Notes: a model not told the origin generated them from the letters alone. Shown: positions 17,452 to 31,825, numbered from the stretch's first letter. The stretch is DNA of 64,000 nucleotides from Frigoribacterium sp. PvP032 (GCF_017833035.1 NZ_JAFIBM010000001.1:3245762-3309761); one strand, 5' to 3'. Made by a program: numbers and translations.

Positions 17452-19125
17452 TCACGCGACGACCCGCAGGATCTCTTCGACGCTGGTCAGGCCGAGCTTC
17501 GCCTTCGCCCAGCCGTCGTGGCGGAGGCTGACCATGCCCTGCTCGGTGGCGACGCGGGCGATCTCGGCGCTCGACGCGCGGGAGACGGCGAGGCGCTCGA
17601 TCTCCTCGGAGACGCTCATCACCTCGTGCAGGGCGATACGGCCGCGGTAGCCGGTGTTCGAGCACTGCGCGCAGCCGACGGGCTGGTAGACGAGCGGCGC
17701 GGGCTCGTCGAGGCGCACCGGGAACCGCAGGTGCTCGAGCTGGCGCGGCGTGTACGAGGTCGGCGTCTTGCAGCGGTCGCAGAGGCGGCGCGCGAGACGC
17801 TGGGCGACGACGCAGTCGATGGCGCTGCCGACGAGGAACGGCTCGATGCCCATCTCGGTGAGGCGGGTGATGGCGCTCGGGGCGTCGTTCGTGTGCAGGG
17901 TGCTGAGCACGAGGTGGCCGGTCAGCGACGCCTCGATGGCGATCTGCGCCGTCTCGTGGTCGCGGATCTCGCCGAGCAGGACGACGTCGGGGTCGGACCG
18001 CAGGATGCTCCGCAGCGCGCCGGCGAAGGTGAGGCCCGCCTTCGGGTTGACCTGCACCTGGTTGATGCCGTCCATCCGGTACTCGACCGGGTCCTCGACG
18101 GTGATGACGTTGATCTCGGGACGCGCGACCGCGTTGAGCGTCGTGTAGAGCGTCGTCGACTTGCCCGAGCCGGTCGGGCCGGTGACGAGGATCATGCCGT
18201 AGGGCTTCGAGTACGACGCCGCGTAGACGTCGAAGTTGCGCTCGAGCAGGTTGAGGTCACGGAGGCTCATCGACGTGTTCGAGTTGTCGAGGATCCGCAT
18301 GACGACCTTCTCGCCCCACACCGTCGGCAGGGTCGCGACGCGCAGGTCGATCTGGCGGCCGCCGTGGCGCACCGACATGCGGCCGTCCTGCGGGCGACGG
18401 CGCTCGGCGATGTCGATCTCGCTCATGATCTTGAGGCGCGAGATCACGCCGTTCTGGATCGCCTTCGGCGCCGGCTGCATCTCGTGCAGCACCCCGTCGA
18501 TGCGGTAGCGGATGCGCACGTCGTGCTCGGCCGGCTCGATGTGGATGTCGGAGGCGTGGTCGGTGATGGCCTGGCTGACGAGCAGGTTGACGAAGCGCAC
18601 GATCGGCACGTCGTCGTCGGGGCCGGAGGAGGCGATGTCGGCCTGGGCGGACTCGACCGCACTGGTCTCCTCCTCGAGCGTCGAGGTCAGGTCGTTGAGC
18701 TCGTCGTCGGCACGGAGGTAGCGGTCGAGCGCGGCCTGCAGGTCGGCGCGGTCGGCGAGCACCGGCTCGACGCCGATGCGCAGCGCAGCGCGCACGTCGT
18801 CGATCGCGAAGACGTCGCCGGGGTCGGCCATCGCGAGCAGGAGGAGGCCGTCGCGCACCGCGATCGGCAAGACGCTGTGCCGGCGGCAGACGGCGGCGGG
18901 CACCATCGTCACGGCGGCGCGGTCGACGGGGTAGTCGACGAGCTCGACGAAGTCGACGCCGTTGGCCTGGGCCCTGGCGCGGGCGACCTGCGCGGGGGTC
19001 ACGGTGCCGGACTCGAGCAGCTCCCTGATGGACGCCTCCTCGTCGGCGCCCCGGCGCCCCACGCGGTCGAGGTGCTCCATGGGCAGCAGCCCGTGCAGGA
19101 TCAGGATCTCGGTCATCGAAGCCAC
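17452..19125 (-). CDS. pilB: Pilus extension ATPase PilB
   Basis: 557 residues. The N-terminal MshEN/GspE-N domain (1-150) is followed by the AAA ATPase core: Walker A TGPTGSGKSTT near residue 315, Asp box VEDPVEY, Walker B DPDVVLLGEIRD and His box LSTLHTNDA. The C-terminal tetracysteine zinc motif CDRC...CAQC is typical of PilB/GspE and absent from PilT. The start is chosen as GTG 19125 with AGGAG 8 nt upstream. The open frame extends to 19398 without homology. First gene of the pilB-pilT-pilC transcript. Confidence 0.93.
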   Translation of the reverse strand: MASMTEILILHGLLPMEHLDRVGRRGADEEASIRELLESGTVTPAQVARARAQANGVDFVELVDYPVDRAAVTMVPAAVCRRHSVLPIAVRDGLLLLAMADPGDVFAIDDVRAALRIGVEPVLADRADLQAALDRYLRADDELNDLTSTLEEETSAVESAQADIASSGPDDDVPIVRFVNLLVSQAITDHASDIHIEPAEHDVRIRYRIDGVLHEMQPAPKAIQNGVISRLKIMSEIDIAERRRPQDGRMSVRHGGRQIDLRVATLPTVWGEKVVMRILDNSNTSMSLRDLNLLERNFDVYAASYSKPYGMILVTGPTGSGKSTTLYTTLNAVARPEINVITVEDPVEYRMDGINQVQVNPKAGLTFAGALRSILRSDPDVVLLGEIRDHETAQIAIEASLTGHLVLSTLHTNDAPSAITRLTEMGIEPFLVGSAIDCVVAQRLARRLCDRCKTPTSYTPRQLEHLRFPVRLDEPAPLVYQPVGCAQCSNTGYRGRIALHEVMSVSEEIERLAVSRASSAEIARVATEQGMVSLRHDGWAKAKLGLTSVEEILRVVA

Positions 19126-19450
19126 GGGTGCATCTCCTCGGTACGCGCGCCCGGCATGTCGGGGTCCTGGCGGCAGGTCGTCGGGAGTCGTCCCGAGCAG
19201 TCGCCACGCTACGGCGAGGGCGCTCGCCCGACACGTCCCAGTGAGGGTGCCCCCCGTCTGCGTCACAGCCCCTCCGGCAGGGCCGAGGAGGCGCGGCGAC
19301 CGCCCCGGAAGGGGGTGGCCGTCGCCCAGAAGAGGGGGTGGCACGCCGTCGGACGCGACTGCTCTAGTGGACGACGGCGATCCTGGGCCCGACGACACGT
19401 CCGGCCCAGTTCCACGGATGGAACCCGCCGATCCCTAGGAGCCCCGCACG
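19126..19450. other. Divergent intergenic region, pilB / unknown gene
   Basis: 325 bp between divergently transcribed genes, so promoters of both should lie here. The sequence contains one AGGAGGCGCG decamer (19285-19294) and a CCGGAAGGGGG-rich stretch. I find no convincing -35/-10 pair on either strand and no open reading frame that looks coding. Confidence 0.5.
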
Positions 19451-20209
19451 ATGCACGGTCACGAGACGACGTTCGAGCCTGCCCGGACCGCGTCGGCGGC
19501 CCCGCAGGACCCCCCGACATCCGACGCCGGCAGCCCCGGGACCACCGGCATCACCCTGCCCGCGTTCGGCTGGACCGGCGTGGCCATCGCCCTCCACCGC
19601 CTCCAGCAGCAGCCGGCCGGGTCGATCGTGGTCGTCCACCAGGCAGGCCGGCCGCCGCTCGTCGTCGACGTCGAGTCGAACGCGTACTGGTGGGACGCCC
19701 CGCTGGCGACGTTCCCCGCCGAGCCCGTCGACGTCGAGGTCGTCGTCGAGGCCGCGGATCCCGCCGACCGGGCGACGCGCGCCCCGGGCGCCGACCTCGA
19801 CGAGCTCCTCTGGCTCATCGGGAACCACTCGTTCCCGGGCGAGCTCGCCTGGTGGCTGCAGCGTGACGACCGCTACCAGCTGGTGCGCTGGCCGAGCTTC
19901 ACCGCGCTGCCGCACACCCCCGAACAGCTGCGCATGACCGCGGTGCTCGTCGACGCCTCCCTGCCCGTCGTCGAGCTGGCGAGCGCCACAGGGTCGGACC
20001 CGGCCGAGGCCCGCCGCCTCGTCAACGCGTTCAGCCTGATGCGGCTGCTGCGCGCCGAGTCGCCCGAGCTCGCTGGCGCCGGCGCCGGCGCTGGTGCTGG
20101 TGCTGGTGCCGCCAGCTCGTCCGGCTCGGCTGCACCGGCCGTCGTGCCTGCGCCCCAGCGACGCCGCGCCGGCCTGTTCGCGCGGCTCCGCGACCTGCTC
20201 GGCCTCTGA
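19451..20209 (+). CDS. Unknown protein divergent to the pil operon
   Basis: 252 residues that I do not recognise. Residues 30-110 look like a compact alpha/beta domain (GITLPAFGWTGVAIALHRLQ then GSIVVVHQAGRPPLVVDVE). Residues 115-205 are helical with DELLWLIGNHSFPGELAWWL and a final PAEARRLVNAFSLMRLLRAE. This resembles the winged-helix tail of DUF4388/PatA-type regulators, in which a helix ends in a leucine-rich stretch. A Gly/Ala repeat linker and a short basic tail (QRRRAGLFARLRDLLGL) follow, the latter possibly amphipathic and membrane-targeting. AGGAG precedes the ATG by 9 nt. Its position divergent to pilB suggests a pilus-linked regulator or assembly factor. Confidence 0.6.
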   Translation: MHGHETTFEPARTASAAPQDPPTSDAGSPGTTGITLPAFGWTGVAIALHRLQQQPAGSIVVVHQAGRPPLVVDVESNAYWWDAPLATFPAEPVDVEVVVEAADPADRATRAPGADLDELLWLIGNHSFPGELAWWLQRDDRYQLVRWPSFTALPHTPEQLRMTAVLVDASLPVVELASATGSDPAEARRLVNAFSLMRLLRAESPELAGAGAGAGAGAGAASSSGSAAPAVVPAPQRRRAGLFARLRDLLGL

Positions 20210-20256
20210 CCGCGCGCAGACGATGCCGTCGGCTCTCGTAGCCGTACGGCGAGGGC

Positions 20257-20796
20257 CTAGTCGAGGAGGCGCTGGTACAGCACGTGCTCGCGCCACTCCC
20301 CCGCGATGCGGAGGTAGCCCGGCGCCGTGCCGTACTGCTCGAAGCCGGCGGAGGCGAGCACGGCCCGCGACCCCGCGTTGTGCGGCAGGGCGCTCGCCTC
20401 GAGGCGGTGCAGCCGGAGGTGGGCGGCCGCGAGGTCGACGACGACGGCCAGCGCTGCCTTCGCGAGGCCCTGTCCCGTGCGCTCACGGTCGACCCAGTAG
20501 CCGACGGCCGCTTTCTGCAGCGGGCCGCGGACGATCTGGTTGAGCGCGATCGTGCCGACCACGCCGTCGCCCTCCATCAGGTGGAACGGCTGTTGCTCGC
20601 CGGCGTCGGCCGAGCTGATGCGTGCCTTGAGCATCGCGAGCTGGCCGGCGGGCTCGAAGAACGACGGCGCGCGCTCGGGATCCCAGGGGGCGAGGTGCTC
20701 GCGGTTGCGCCGGTGCGCGTCGGCGAGGGCGGCGGCGTCGCCGACCCGCGCCTCCCGCAGGAGGACGGTGTCGGTCAGGGCCTGCTCGAACTGCAC
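20257..20796 (-). CDS. GNAT acetyltransferase, RimJ/RimL type
   Basis: 179 residues. The GNAT fold contains VGTIALNQIVRG (beta 4), VGYWVDRERTGQGLAKAALAV (acetyl-CoA loop, RTGQGLA as the RxxGxGxA equivalent) and LHRLEASALPHNAGSRAVLASAGF, typical of RimJ/RimL proteins that acetylate ribosomal-protein N-termini or small molecules. The start is GTG. It is convergent with the preceding plus-strand gene. The substrate is unknown. Confidence 0.85.
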   Translation of the reverse strand: MQFEQALTDTVLLREARVGDAAALADAHRRNREHLAPWDPERAPSFFEPAGQLAMLKARISSADAGEQQPFHLMEGDGVVGTIALNQIVRGPLQKAAVGYWVDRERTGQGLAKAALAVVVDLAAAHLRLHRLEASALPHNAGSRAVLASAGFEQYGTAPGYLRIAGEWREHVLYQRLLD

Positions 20797-20964
20797 GATC
20801 CGACCCTAGGGCGTGCCCGGGTCGGGTGCCGCGCGGCCGGTGCCGCAGGCGTCGTGGGACGTCGTGGGCGAGGGCCCACGCCCACGGCGTCCCTTCTCGC
20901 CTACGCCGTAGCATTGACAGGTCAGTTGTCCCGCCGCCCGCCGGCAGACCCGAGGAGACGCCCC

Positions 20965-21735
20965 GTGATCGAGATCTTCAGCCCCGCAGAGCTGGGCCGT
21001 GCCCGCGACTCCGGAGCGCTGGTCGGGCACATCCTGCACACCGTGTCGCAGCGCGTCGGGGTCGGCACGAACCTGCTCGAGATCGACGAGTGGACCCGCG
21101 AGATGATCGTGGAGGCGGGCGCAGAGTCCTGCTACGTCGACTACGCGCCGTCGTTCGGCCGTGGACCCTTCGGCCACTACATCTGCACCGCCGTCAACGA
21201 CGCCGTGCTGCACGGCCTCCCGCACGACTACGCCCTTCGCGACGGCGACCTGCTGACCCTCGACCTCGCCGTCGTGCTGAACGGCATCGCCGCCGACTCG
21301 GCCCTGAGCTTCGTCGTCGGCACCTCGCGCCCTGCGGGCAGCACCGAGCTGATCGAGACGACCGAACGCGCCCTGGCCGCCGCGATCGCCGCGGCCGTGC
21401 CCGGAACGAAGATGGGCGACGTCTCGTACGCCATCGGCTCGGTGCTGACCGAGGCGGGCTACCCCGTGAACGTGCAGTTCGGCGGCCACGGCATCGGCTC
21501 GACCATGCACCAGGACCCGCACGTCGCCAACATAGGCCGCCCCGGACGCGGCTACAAGCTGCGCCCCGGCCTGCTGCTCGCCCTCGAGCCCTGGGTGATG
21601 GCCGACACCGACGAGCTCGTCACGGACGACGACGGCTGGACCCTCCGCAGCGCGACCGGCTGCCTCACGGCGCACAGCGAGCACACCGTCGCGATCACCG
21701 ACGACGGCGCGGAGATCCTGACCGTCCGCGGCTGA
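20965..21735 (+). CDS. map: Type I methionine aminopeptidase
   Basis: 256 residues, pita-bread metalloprotease that removes initiator Met. The five metal ligands are visible: Asp in LTLDLAVVLNG and Asp in AADSALS, His in GGHGIGSTMH, Glu in LALEPW and Glu in AHSEHTVAI. The sequence is shorter at the N-terminus than MAPs with zinc-finger or SH3-linker extensions. The start is GTG with GAGGAG 7 nt upstream. The more usual ribosomal-cluster map gene is not in this window, so this may be a second copy. Confidence 0.92.
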   Translation: MIEIFSPAELGRARDSGALVGHILHTVSQRVGVGTNLLEIDEWTREMIVEAGAESCYVDYAPSFGRGPFGHYICTAVNDAVLHGLPHDYALRDGDLLTLDLAVVLNGIAADSALSFVVGTSRPAGSTELIETTERALAAAIAAAVPGTKMGDVSYAIGSVLTEAGYPVNVQFGGHGIGSTMHQDPHVANIGRPGRGYKLRPGLLLALEPWVMADTDELVTDDDGWTLRSATGCLTAHSEHTVAITDDGAEILTVRG

Positions 21736-21759
21736 CCCGGCGGGCGGCCTGCGGGCAGG

Positions 21760-22881
21760 TCAGTACTCGCGGAGGTAGGCGGCACGGCGGCCTGCGACCG
21801 TGAAGCCCGCATGCTCGTAGAGGCCGACAGCGCCCGTCGGGCTCGTCGAGTCGACGTCGAGCACGCAGAGCTCGAAGCCCTCGTCGGCCTGGCGGGCGAG
21901 GGCCGTCGCGAGCAACGACTGCGCGAGGTGCCGGCCGCGCCAGGCCCGCCGGACGCCGACGTAGTCGACGTGGGCGCTGCGGCCGCCGTGGGCCGGCCAC
22001 TGCTCGGGCTCGACGGTGGTCAGCACGAAGGCGACCACCTCCTCCTCGCCGTCGTCGCCCCCGGCGACCGCCACGAACGACAGGTCGGGACGGAACGTCG
22101 CCGCACCGACGAGCATCCGCCACACCTCGGGCGAGCTCGCCTGGCTGCCCCAGTGGTCGACGAACGCCTCGTTGCGGGCCAGCCGCGTCGCCTCCTCCCG
22201 GTCCGCCGAGTACTCCTCGAGCCTCACCGCGGGGTCGAGGGGCACAGGCTCGACCGGACGGGTCAGGTCGCGGCTCAAGGTGCTCCACCACCGGGCCGGG
22301 CCGAAGCCCTGGCGCTGCAGCAGGGCCGCGTGGCTCTCTGCCTCCTGCTCGACGCCCGCCGCGAGGACGGCCGGCAGGACGTCGTCCGAGACCGACAGGT
22401 GCTGCTCGCCGCGCAGCCGCTGCCACTCGACGAGGTCGCGTCCGAGACCGAGACCCCGCCTGCGCGGGTCGACGCCGCCGTCGACGGACACGCGCACGAC
22501 CGACTCCCGCACCGGCCAGAGGAAGCTGAGGCCCCAGGCCACCAGCTGCCCGTCCGGCTCCTCGGCGACGACCGAGTCGCGCTCGAGGTCGATGCCCGGC
22601 ATCTCGAGCAGCTGCCGCATCGACGACAGCGAGGTCACGTGCAGCGGGTGGTCGCGCGTCGCGACGCGACCGTCGAGCGCGTGCAGGGCACCGAGGTCGA
22701 CGAGGGTCGCCGGGCGCCAGCTCAGCCCGTCGCGGTCACGAGGGAGGGGCGCGTCCGGCCTCGGGACCCGGGCGCTGACGGGCTCGGCGACCGAGTCGAG
22801 CCGGACCCCTGCGGCGGCCTCGCCGCGCGCGACGGTGGGCTCGACGGGCACGGACGACTGCGTGTGCTGCTCGGTGCTCAT
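21760..22881 (-). CDS. Two-domain GNAT family N-acetyltransferase
   Basis: 373 residues with two GNAT modules. The first (about 55-185) includes DGGVDPRRRGLGLGRDLVEW. The second (about 215-373) includes VDYVGVRRAWRGRHLAQSLLATAL and VDSTSPTGAVGLYEHAGF. Tandem GNATs of this size include mycothiol synthase, but the MshD signature is not clear enough to assign it. It lies downstream of rpoC beyond a strong terminator and is convergent with map. Confidence 0.8.
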   Translation of the reverse strand: MSTEQHTQSSVPVEPTVARGEAAAGVRLDSVAEPVSARVPRPDAPLPRDRDGLSWRPATLVDLGALHALDGRVATRDHPLHVTSLSSMRQLLEMPGIDLERDSVVAEEPDGQLVAWGLSFLWPVRESVVRVSVDGGVDPRRRGLGLGRDLVEWQRLRGEQHLSVSDDVLPAVLAAGVEQEAESHAALLQRQGFGPARWWSTLSRDLTRPVEPVPLDPAVRLEEYSADREEATRLARNEAFVDHWGSQASSPEVWRMLVGAATFRPDLSFVAVAGGDDGEEEVVAFVLTTVEPEQWPAHGGRSAHVDYVGVRRAWRGRHLAQSLLATALARQADEGFELCVLDVDSTSPTGAVGLYEHAGFTVAGRRAAYLREY

Positions 22882-22978
22882 CGGTCCATACTGCCTGGTC
22901 TCGGAGGCGGGCCGCGAGCCGACCGGCCCGGCCCGCGCCTCCTCGTGGGTGCTCGGACCGACGGCGCCCTGACCGACG

Positions 22979-23025
22979 ACGACGGGCCCCGTCCCTCGCG
23001 TGGTGCGAGGGCCGGGGCCCGTCGT
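22979..23025 (-). terminator. rpoBC operon terminator
   Basis: A long inverted repeat of 12 to 14 bp plus an upper CCCTCGC/GCGAGGG stem lies 57 bp after the rpoC stop codon. It has no T-run. Confidence 0.85.
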
Positions 23026-23081
23026 GGTGCTGGTGACTCGGCCGACCGTCAGACCCGGGGGTCGTCAGGCCGGTCTCGTCG

Positions 23082-26963
<3,882 letters not shown>

Positions 26964-27012
26964 AATTCAGTCCCTTGTCAGATGTATCGACGTGTCGTTG
27001 TGGGAAGGGGGC

Positions 27013-30000
27013 TTAGATCTCGTCGACGTTCGACGACTCGAAGCGGGAGGAGATGTTGATGCCCAGCTCTTCGGCGGCACGGAAGACCTCGTCGTCCGTG
27101 TCGCGCAGGCTGACCGTCTGGCCGTCGGCCGAGAGGACCTCGACGTTCAGGCACAGCGACTGCATCTCCTTGATGAGGACCTTGAAGCTCTCGGGGATGC
27201 CGGGCTCCTGGATGTTCTCGCCCTTGACGATCGCCTCGTAGACCTTGACGCGGCCGAGGATGTCGTCGGACTTGATCGTCAGGAGCTCCTGCAGCGCGTA
27301 CGCAGCACCGTAGGCCTCGAGGGCCCACACCTCCATCTCGCCGAAGCGCTGTCCGCCGAACTGGGCCTTGCCGCCCAGGGGCTGCTGCGTGATCATCGAG
27401 TAGGGGCCCGTCGAGCGAGCGTGGATCTTGTCGTCGACGAGGTGGTGCAGCTTCAGGATGTACATGTACCCGACGGAGATCGGGTTCGGGAAGGGCTCTC
27501 CCGAACGACCGTCGAACAGCATCGTCTTGCCCGACGAGCCGATCAGGCGGTCGCCGTCACGCGTGGGCAGCGTCGAGTCGAGGAGACCCTCGATCTCGCG
27601 CTCGGCGGCGCCGTCGAACACCGGGGTGGCGACCTTCGTGCCGGGAGCCGCGCTGAGCGCCTCCGGCGGGAGGTTCTTGGCCCACTCCTGGATGCCCTCG
27701 ACGTTCCAGCCCTGCGCCGCGATCCACCCGAGGTGGATCTCGAGCACCTGGCCGAAGTTCATTCGACCGGGGACGCCCAGCGGGTTCAGGATGATGTCGA
27801 CCGGCGTGCCGTCCGCGAGGAACGGCATGTCCTCGACGGGCAGGATCGTCGAGATGACGCCCTTGTTGCCGTGACGACCGGCGAGCTTGTCGCCCGCGGT
27901 GATCTTGCGTCGCTGCGCGATGAACACCACGACGCGCTGGTTGACGCCGGAGCCGAGCTCGTCGTCGCCGTCCTGCGAGTCGAAGACCTTGACGCCGATG
28001 ACGGTTCCCTGCTCGCCGTGAGGCACCTTCAGGGACGTGTCGCGGACCTCGCGGCTCTTCTCGTTGAAGATGGCGCGCAGGAGGCGCTCCTCGGCCGACA
28101 GCTCGGTCTCGCCCTTGGGCGTGACCTTGCCGACGAGGATGTCGCCGGGGCGGACCTCGGCACCGATGCGGATGATGCCGCGGTCGTCGAGGTCAGCCAG
28201 CAGGTCGGGGCTGACGTTGGGGAGGTCACGGGTGATCTCCTCCTTGCCGAGCTTCGTGTCACGGGCGTCGACCTCGTACTCCTCGATGTGGATCGAGGAG
28301 AGGGTGTCGTCCTTCACGAGGTTCTGCGACAGGATCATCGCGTCCTCGTAGTTGTAGCCCTCCCACGGCATGAACGCGACGAGCAGGTTCTTGCCGAGCG
28401 CGAGCTCGCCGTTCTCGGTCGCGGGACCGTCGGCGATGACCTCGCCGACCTCGACGCGCTGACCGGCGTCGACGATCACGCGGTGGTTGTAGCTGGCGCC
28501 CTGGTTCGAGCGGTCGAACTTGCGCAGGTAGTAGTCCTGCGTGCCGCCCTCGTCGAGCTGGACCGTGACGACGTCGGCCGAGACCTCGGTGACGACACCC
28601 GCAGCGTCGGCGGTGACGACGTCGCCGGCGTCGATGGCCGTGTAGCCCTCCATGCCGGTGCCGACCAGGGGGCTCTCGCTGCGGACCAGCGGGACGGCCT
28701 GACGCTGCATGTTGGCGCCCATGAGGGCACGGTTCGCGTCGTCGTGCTCGAGGAACGGGATGAGCGAGGTCGCGACCGACACCATCTGGCGCGGCGAGAC
28801 GTCCATGTAGTCGACCTCGTCCTTGGCGACGAGCTCCACCTCGCCGCCCTTCTTGCGGACCAGCACCTTGTCGTCGACGAAGTTGAAGTCGTCGTCGAGC
28901 GGGGCGTTGGCCTGGGCGACGACGAACTCGTCCTCTTCCGAGGCGGTGAGGTAGTCGATCGTGGTGCTGACGTTTCCGCCGTTGACACGACGGTAGGGCG
29001 TCTCGATGAAGCCGAACGAGTTGATGCGGGCGAACGACGCGAGCGAGCCGATCAGGCCGATGTTCGGGCCTTCCGGGGTCTCGATCGGGCACATGCGGCC
29101 GTAGTGCGACGGGTGGACGTCGCGGACCTCGACGCCGGCGCGCTCGCGGCTCAGGCCACCGGGGCCGAGCGCGCTGAGGCGGCGCTTGTGCGTCAGGCCC
29201 GACAGCGGGTTGTTCTGGTCCATGAACTGCGACAGCTGCGAGGTGCCGAAGAACTCCTTGATCGCGGCGACGACGGGGCGCACGTTGATCAGGGTCTGCG
29301 GGGTGATCGCCTCGATGTCCTGCGTGGTCATGCGCTCGCGGACGACGCGCTCCATGCGGGACAGGCCGGTGCGGACCTGGTTCTGGATCAGCTCGCCGAC
29401 CGCGCGGATGCGACGGTTGCCGAAGTGGTCGATGTCGTCGACGTCGAGGCGCAGCTCGACGGCCTCGCCGTCGCGGGTGCCGTCGATCGTCTTCTGCTCG
29501 GCGTGCAGCGAGACCAGGTACTTGATCGTCGCGACGATGTCGTCGACGGTCAGGACCGAGTCGCCGAGGGGCGCGTCGATGCCGAGCTTGCGGTTGATCT
29601 TGTAGCGACCCACCTTGGCCAGGTCGTAGCGCTTCGGGTTGAAGTAGAAGTTGTCGAGGAGCGCACGCGCGGCCTCGGCGGCGACCTGCTCGCCGGGACG
29701 GAGCTTGCGGTAGATGTCCTTGAGGGCTTCTTCCTTCGTGAGGATGGCGTCCTTCTCGAGGGTGGCCTCGATGGACGCGAAGCCCTGGAACTTCTCCGTG
29801 ATCTCTTCGCTCGTGAGGCCGAGGGCCTTGAGGAAGACGGTGACGCTCTGCTTGCGCTTGCGGTCGATGCGGACGCCGACCTGGTCGCGCTTGTCGATCT
29901 CGAACTCGAGCCAGGCACCGCGGCTGGGGATGACGCGAGCCGAGTAGATGTCCTTGTCGGAGGTCTTGTCCGAGGCGCGCTCGAAGTAGACGCCGGGGCT

Positions 30001-30504
30001 GCGGACCAGCTGCGACACGACGACGCGCTCGGTGCCGTTGATGATGAACGTGCCGCGCTCGGTCATGAGGGGGAAGTCGCCCATGAAGACCGTCTGGGTC
30101 TTGATCTCACCGGTGAGGTGGTTCATGAACTCGGCGTTGACGTACAGAGGGGCGGCGTAGGTCTTGCCGCGCTCCTTGCACTCGTCGATGGAGTACTTGG
30201 GGTCTTCGAGCTCGGGAGCCGTGAAGCTGAGCTGCATGGTCTCGCCGAGGTCCTCGATCGGCGAGATCTCCTCGAAGATCTCCTCCAGGCCGGAGTGCAG
30301 CGCGAGGTCGGTGCGACCCTGCTCGGTCGCCTCGGCGAGGCGGGTCTTCCAGATGTCGTTGCCGACGAGCCAGTCGAAGCTCTCGGTCTGCAGCGCCAGG
30401 AGGTCGGGGACCGTCAGCGTGTCGGTGATCTTGGCGAACGAGAGGCGCGATGCGCCACGGCCGTTCTTGGGCGAGTTGGTGGATGCGGTGTTCGCAGCAG
30501 CCAA
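27013..30504 (-). CDS. rpoB: RNA polymerase beta subunit
   Basis: 1163 residues. Rifampicin-region residues are wild type ([12 protein letters not shown], then [20 protein letters not shown]), so a rifampicin-sensitive enzyme is predicted. The DNA/RNA binding loops [13 protein letters not shown] and the C-terminal [19 protein letters not shown] are intact. The start is TTG at 30504 ([20 protein letters not shown]) with GGAGG 8 nt upstream. An in-frame extension to 30753 lacks homology. The 350 bp upstream are shared with a divergent gene. I could not identify its own promoter with confidence. Confidence 0.98.
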   Translation of the reverse strand: MAAANTASTNSPKNGRGASRLSFAKITDTLTVPDLLALQTESFDWLVGNDIWKTRLAEATEQGRTDLALHSGLEEIFEEISPIEDLGETMQLSFTAPELEDPKYSIDECKERGKTYAAPLYVNAEFMNHLTGEIKTQTVFMGDFPLMTERGTFIINGTERVVVSQLVRSPGVYFERASDKTSDKDIYSARVIPSRGAWLEFEIDKRDQVGVRIDRKRKQSVTVFLKALGLTSEEITEKFQGFASIEATLEKDAILTKEEALKDIYRKLRPGEQVAAEAARALLDNFYFNPKRYDLAKVGRYKINRKLGIDAPLGDSVLTVDDIVATIKYLVSLHAEQKTIDGTRDGEAVELRLDVDDIDHFGNRRIRAVGELIQNQVRTGLSRMERVVRERMTTQDIEAITPQTLINVRPVVAAIKEFFGTSQLSQFMDQNNPLSGLTHKRRLSALGPGGLSRERAGVEVRDVHPSHYGRMCPIETPEGPNIGLIGSLASFARINSFGFIETPYRRVNGGNVSTTIDYLTASEEDEFVVAQANAPLDDDFNFVDDKVLVRKKGGEVELVAKDEVDYMDVSPRQMVSVATSLIPFLEHDDANRALMGANMQRQAVPLVRSESPLVGTGMEGYTAIDAGDVVTADAAGVVTEVSADVVTVQLDEGGTQDYYLRKFDRSNQGASYNHRVIVDAGQRVEVGEVIADGPATENGELALGKNLLVAFMPWEGYNYEDAMILSQNLVKDDTLSSIHIEEYEVDARDTKLGKEEITRDLPNVSPDLLADLDDRGIIRIGAEVRPGDILVGKVTPKGETELSAEERLLRAIFNEKSREVRDTSLKVPHGEQGTVIGVKVFDSQDGDDELGSGVNQRVVVFIAQRRKITAGDKLAGRHGNKGVISTILPVEDMPFLADGTPVDIILNPLGVPGRMNFGQVLEIHLGWIAAQGWNVEGIQEWAKNLPPEALSAAPGTKVATPVFDGAAEREIEGLLDSTLPTRDGDRLIGSSGKTMLFDGRSGEPFPNPISVGYMYILKLHHLVDDKIHARSTGPYSMITQQPLGGKAQFGGQRFGEMEVWALEAYGAAYALQELLTIKSDDILGRVKVYEAIVKGENIQEPGIPESFKVLIKEMQSLCLNVEVLSADGQTVSLRDTDDEVFRAAEELGINISSRFESSNVDEI

Positions 30505-30762
30505 GGAAGTTACCTCCGTGGACCCCGTCGGGTCATCACTGTCGGACAGTATGAGTGGGTGGTGAACGGCCCTCCCGGGAACCGTCGGCCGCGCGGCAGG
30601 GTCACTGGACCGTGCCGGAGGCCGAGACCGAGGACGCCCCCGCCGCGATATTCGGGGGACTGTCTCGGATGTGCGTCGTCGACCGAGATATGACGACGGG
30701 ACGCACGAGGGAGCGCAAAGGTCAATACTATGCAGCCGGGACACGCCTGGCAAGCCCTGTCG

Positions 30763-30791
30763 TTGACCTCGGGGCTGACCTCCGGTATAAC
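30763..30791 (+). promoter_or_regulatory. Sigma-70-type promoter of the spermidine-synthase-like gene
   Basis: TTGACC (30763-30768), 17-bp spacer, TATAAC (30786-30791). This is a strong match for housekeeping sigma. Start near 30798, about 55 nt before the ATG at 30854. Confidence 0.8.
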
Positions 30792-30853
30792 GCAGGCGGT
30801 GCCGCGGAATTCCGGCCGCGCCTCGTCGTCGGGAGGGGTGGGAGGATCAACGC

Positions 30854-31711
30854 ATGGCCGCACCCCACGACGACCCGCCCGCCGAGGTCTCGATCGGAGC
30901 GGGCCTCGCCCGCGTCGACGAGGACAGGCACCGGCCCGGCTCGTTCACCCTCGTCGTCGACGGCACCCCCCAGTCGCACGTCGACCTCGACGACCCGACG
31001 CACCTCGCCTTCGAGTACGTCCGCCGCATCGGCCACGCGATCGACCTGCTGCCGGAGGGGCCCCTCACGGCGCTGCACCTCGGCGGCGGCGCCCTCACGC
31101 TGCCCCGCTACGTCGAGGCGACGCGGCCCGGCTCGCGCCAGCAGGTGATCGAGCTCGAGGCCGACCTGATCGCGCTGGTGCGCGAGCGGCTGCCGTTCCC
31201 GAGGGGCGCCTCCATCAGGCTCCGCTACGGCGACGCCCGAGAGGTGATGGAGAAGCTGCCGGCCGGGCTGCGCGGCTCGGTCGACCTGCTCGTCGTCGAC
31301 GTCTTCGGCGGGTCGCGGATCCCCGCCCACGTGACGAGCCTCGAGTTCTACACGGCCGCCTCCTCGTTCCTGTCGCCCACCGGCATGCTGATCGTGAACT
31401 CGGCAGACGGGGCGGGTCTCGCCTTCGCCCGCGGGCAGGCGTCGACCTTGTCGACCGTCTTCGAGCACGTCGCCGCCGTCGCCGACCCCGCGACCCTGAA
31501 GGGCAGGAGGTTCGGCAACGTCGTGCTGATCGGCTCGCCCTCGCCGTTGCCCACCGACCGCATGCCGCGGCTCTACTCGTCGGACCCGCTGCCGGCCAAG
31601 GTCGTGCACGGGCGCGAGCTGCGCGACTTCGTCGCCGGGGCTCCGGTCGTCACGGACGCGACCGCCGTGCCGTCGCCGGAGCCGTCGCGGAGCGTGTTCG
31701 GGAGCCGCTGA
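30854..31711 (+). CDS. Spermidine-synthase-like methyltransferase-fold protein
   Basis: 285 residues with a Rossmann fold of the spermidine synthase superfamily: LTALHLGGGALTLPRYVEATRPG (motif I, GGGALTLP), QQVIELEADLIALVRERL (acidic loop), YGDAREVMEKLP, and VDLLVVDVFGGSRIPAHVTSLEFY (motif near the gatekeeping loop). No membrane domain is fused. Actinobacterial relatives are often annotated as fused MFS/spermidine synthase or SAM-dependent methyltransferase, and the classical polyamine-synthase Asp pair is not clear. GGAGG lies 8 nt before the ATG. Transcribed divergently from rpoB. Confidence 0.82.
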   Translation: MAAPHDDPPAEVSIGAGLARVDEDRHRPGSFTLVVDGTPQSHVDLDDPTHLAFEYVRRIGHAIDLLPEGPLTALHLGGGALTLPRYVEATRPGSRQQVIELEADLIALVRERLPFPRGASIRLRYGDAREVMEKLPAGLRGSVDLLVVDVFGGSRIPAHVTSLEFYTAASSFLSPTGMLIVNSADGAGLAFARGQASTLSTVFEHVAAVADPATLKGRRFGNVVLIGSPSPLPTDRMPRLYSSDPLPAKVVHGRELRDFVAGAPVVTDATAVPSPEPSRSVFGSR

Positions 31712-31825
31712 GTCGCTGCTCGCTGCTCGCCATCGCACCGGGTCCCGTGCAACGCACCGGTTCTAGACGCGGTGCAGTGCACGAGATGTGGTGCAGTGTC
31801 CCGGCGGGCGACCGGACAGCGGAGG

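Noticed and set aside
17330-17452. Tandem repeats considered as a CRISPR array
   Set aside because: Units are adjacent without spacers and only 15 bp; no cas genes nearby.
30724-30732. TACTAT as a -10 box near the rpoB upstream region
   Set aside because: No -35 at suitable distance; the TTGACC/TATAAC pair at 30763-30791 is much better.
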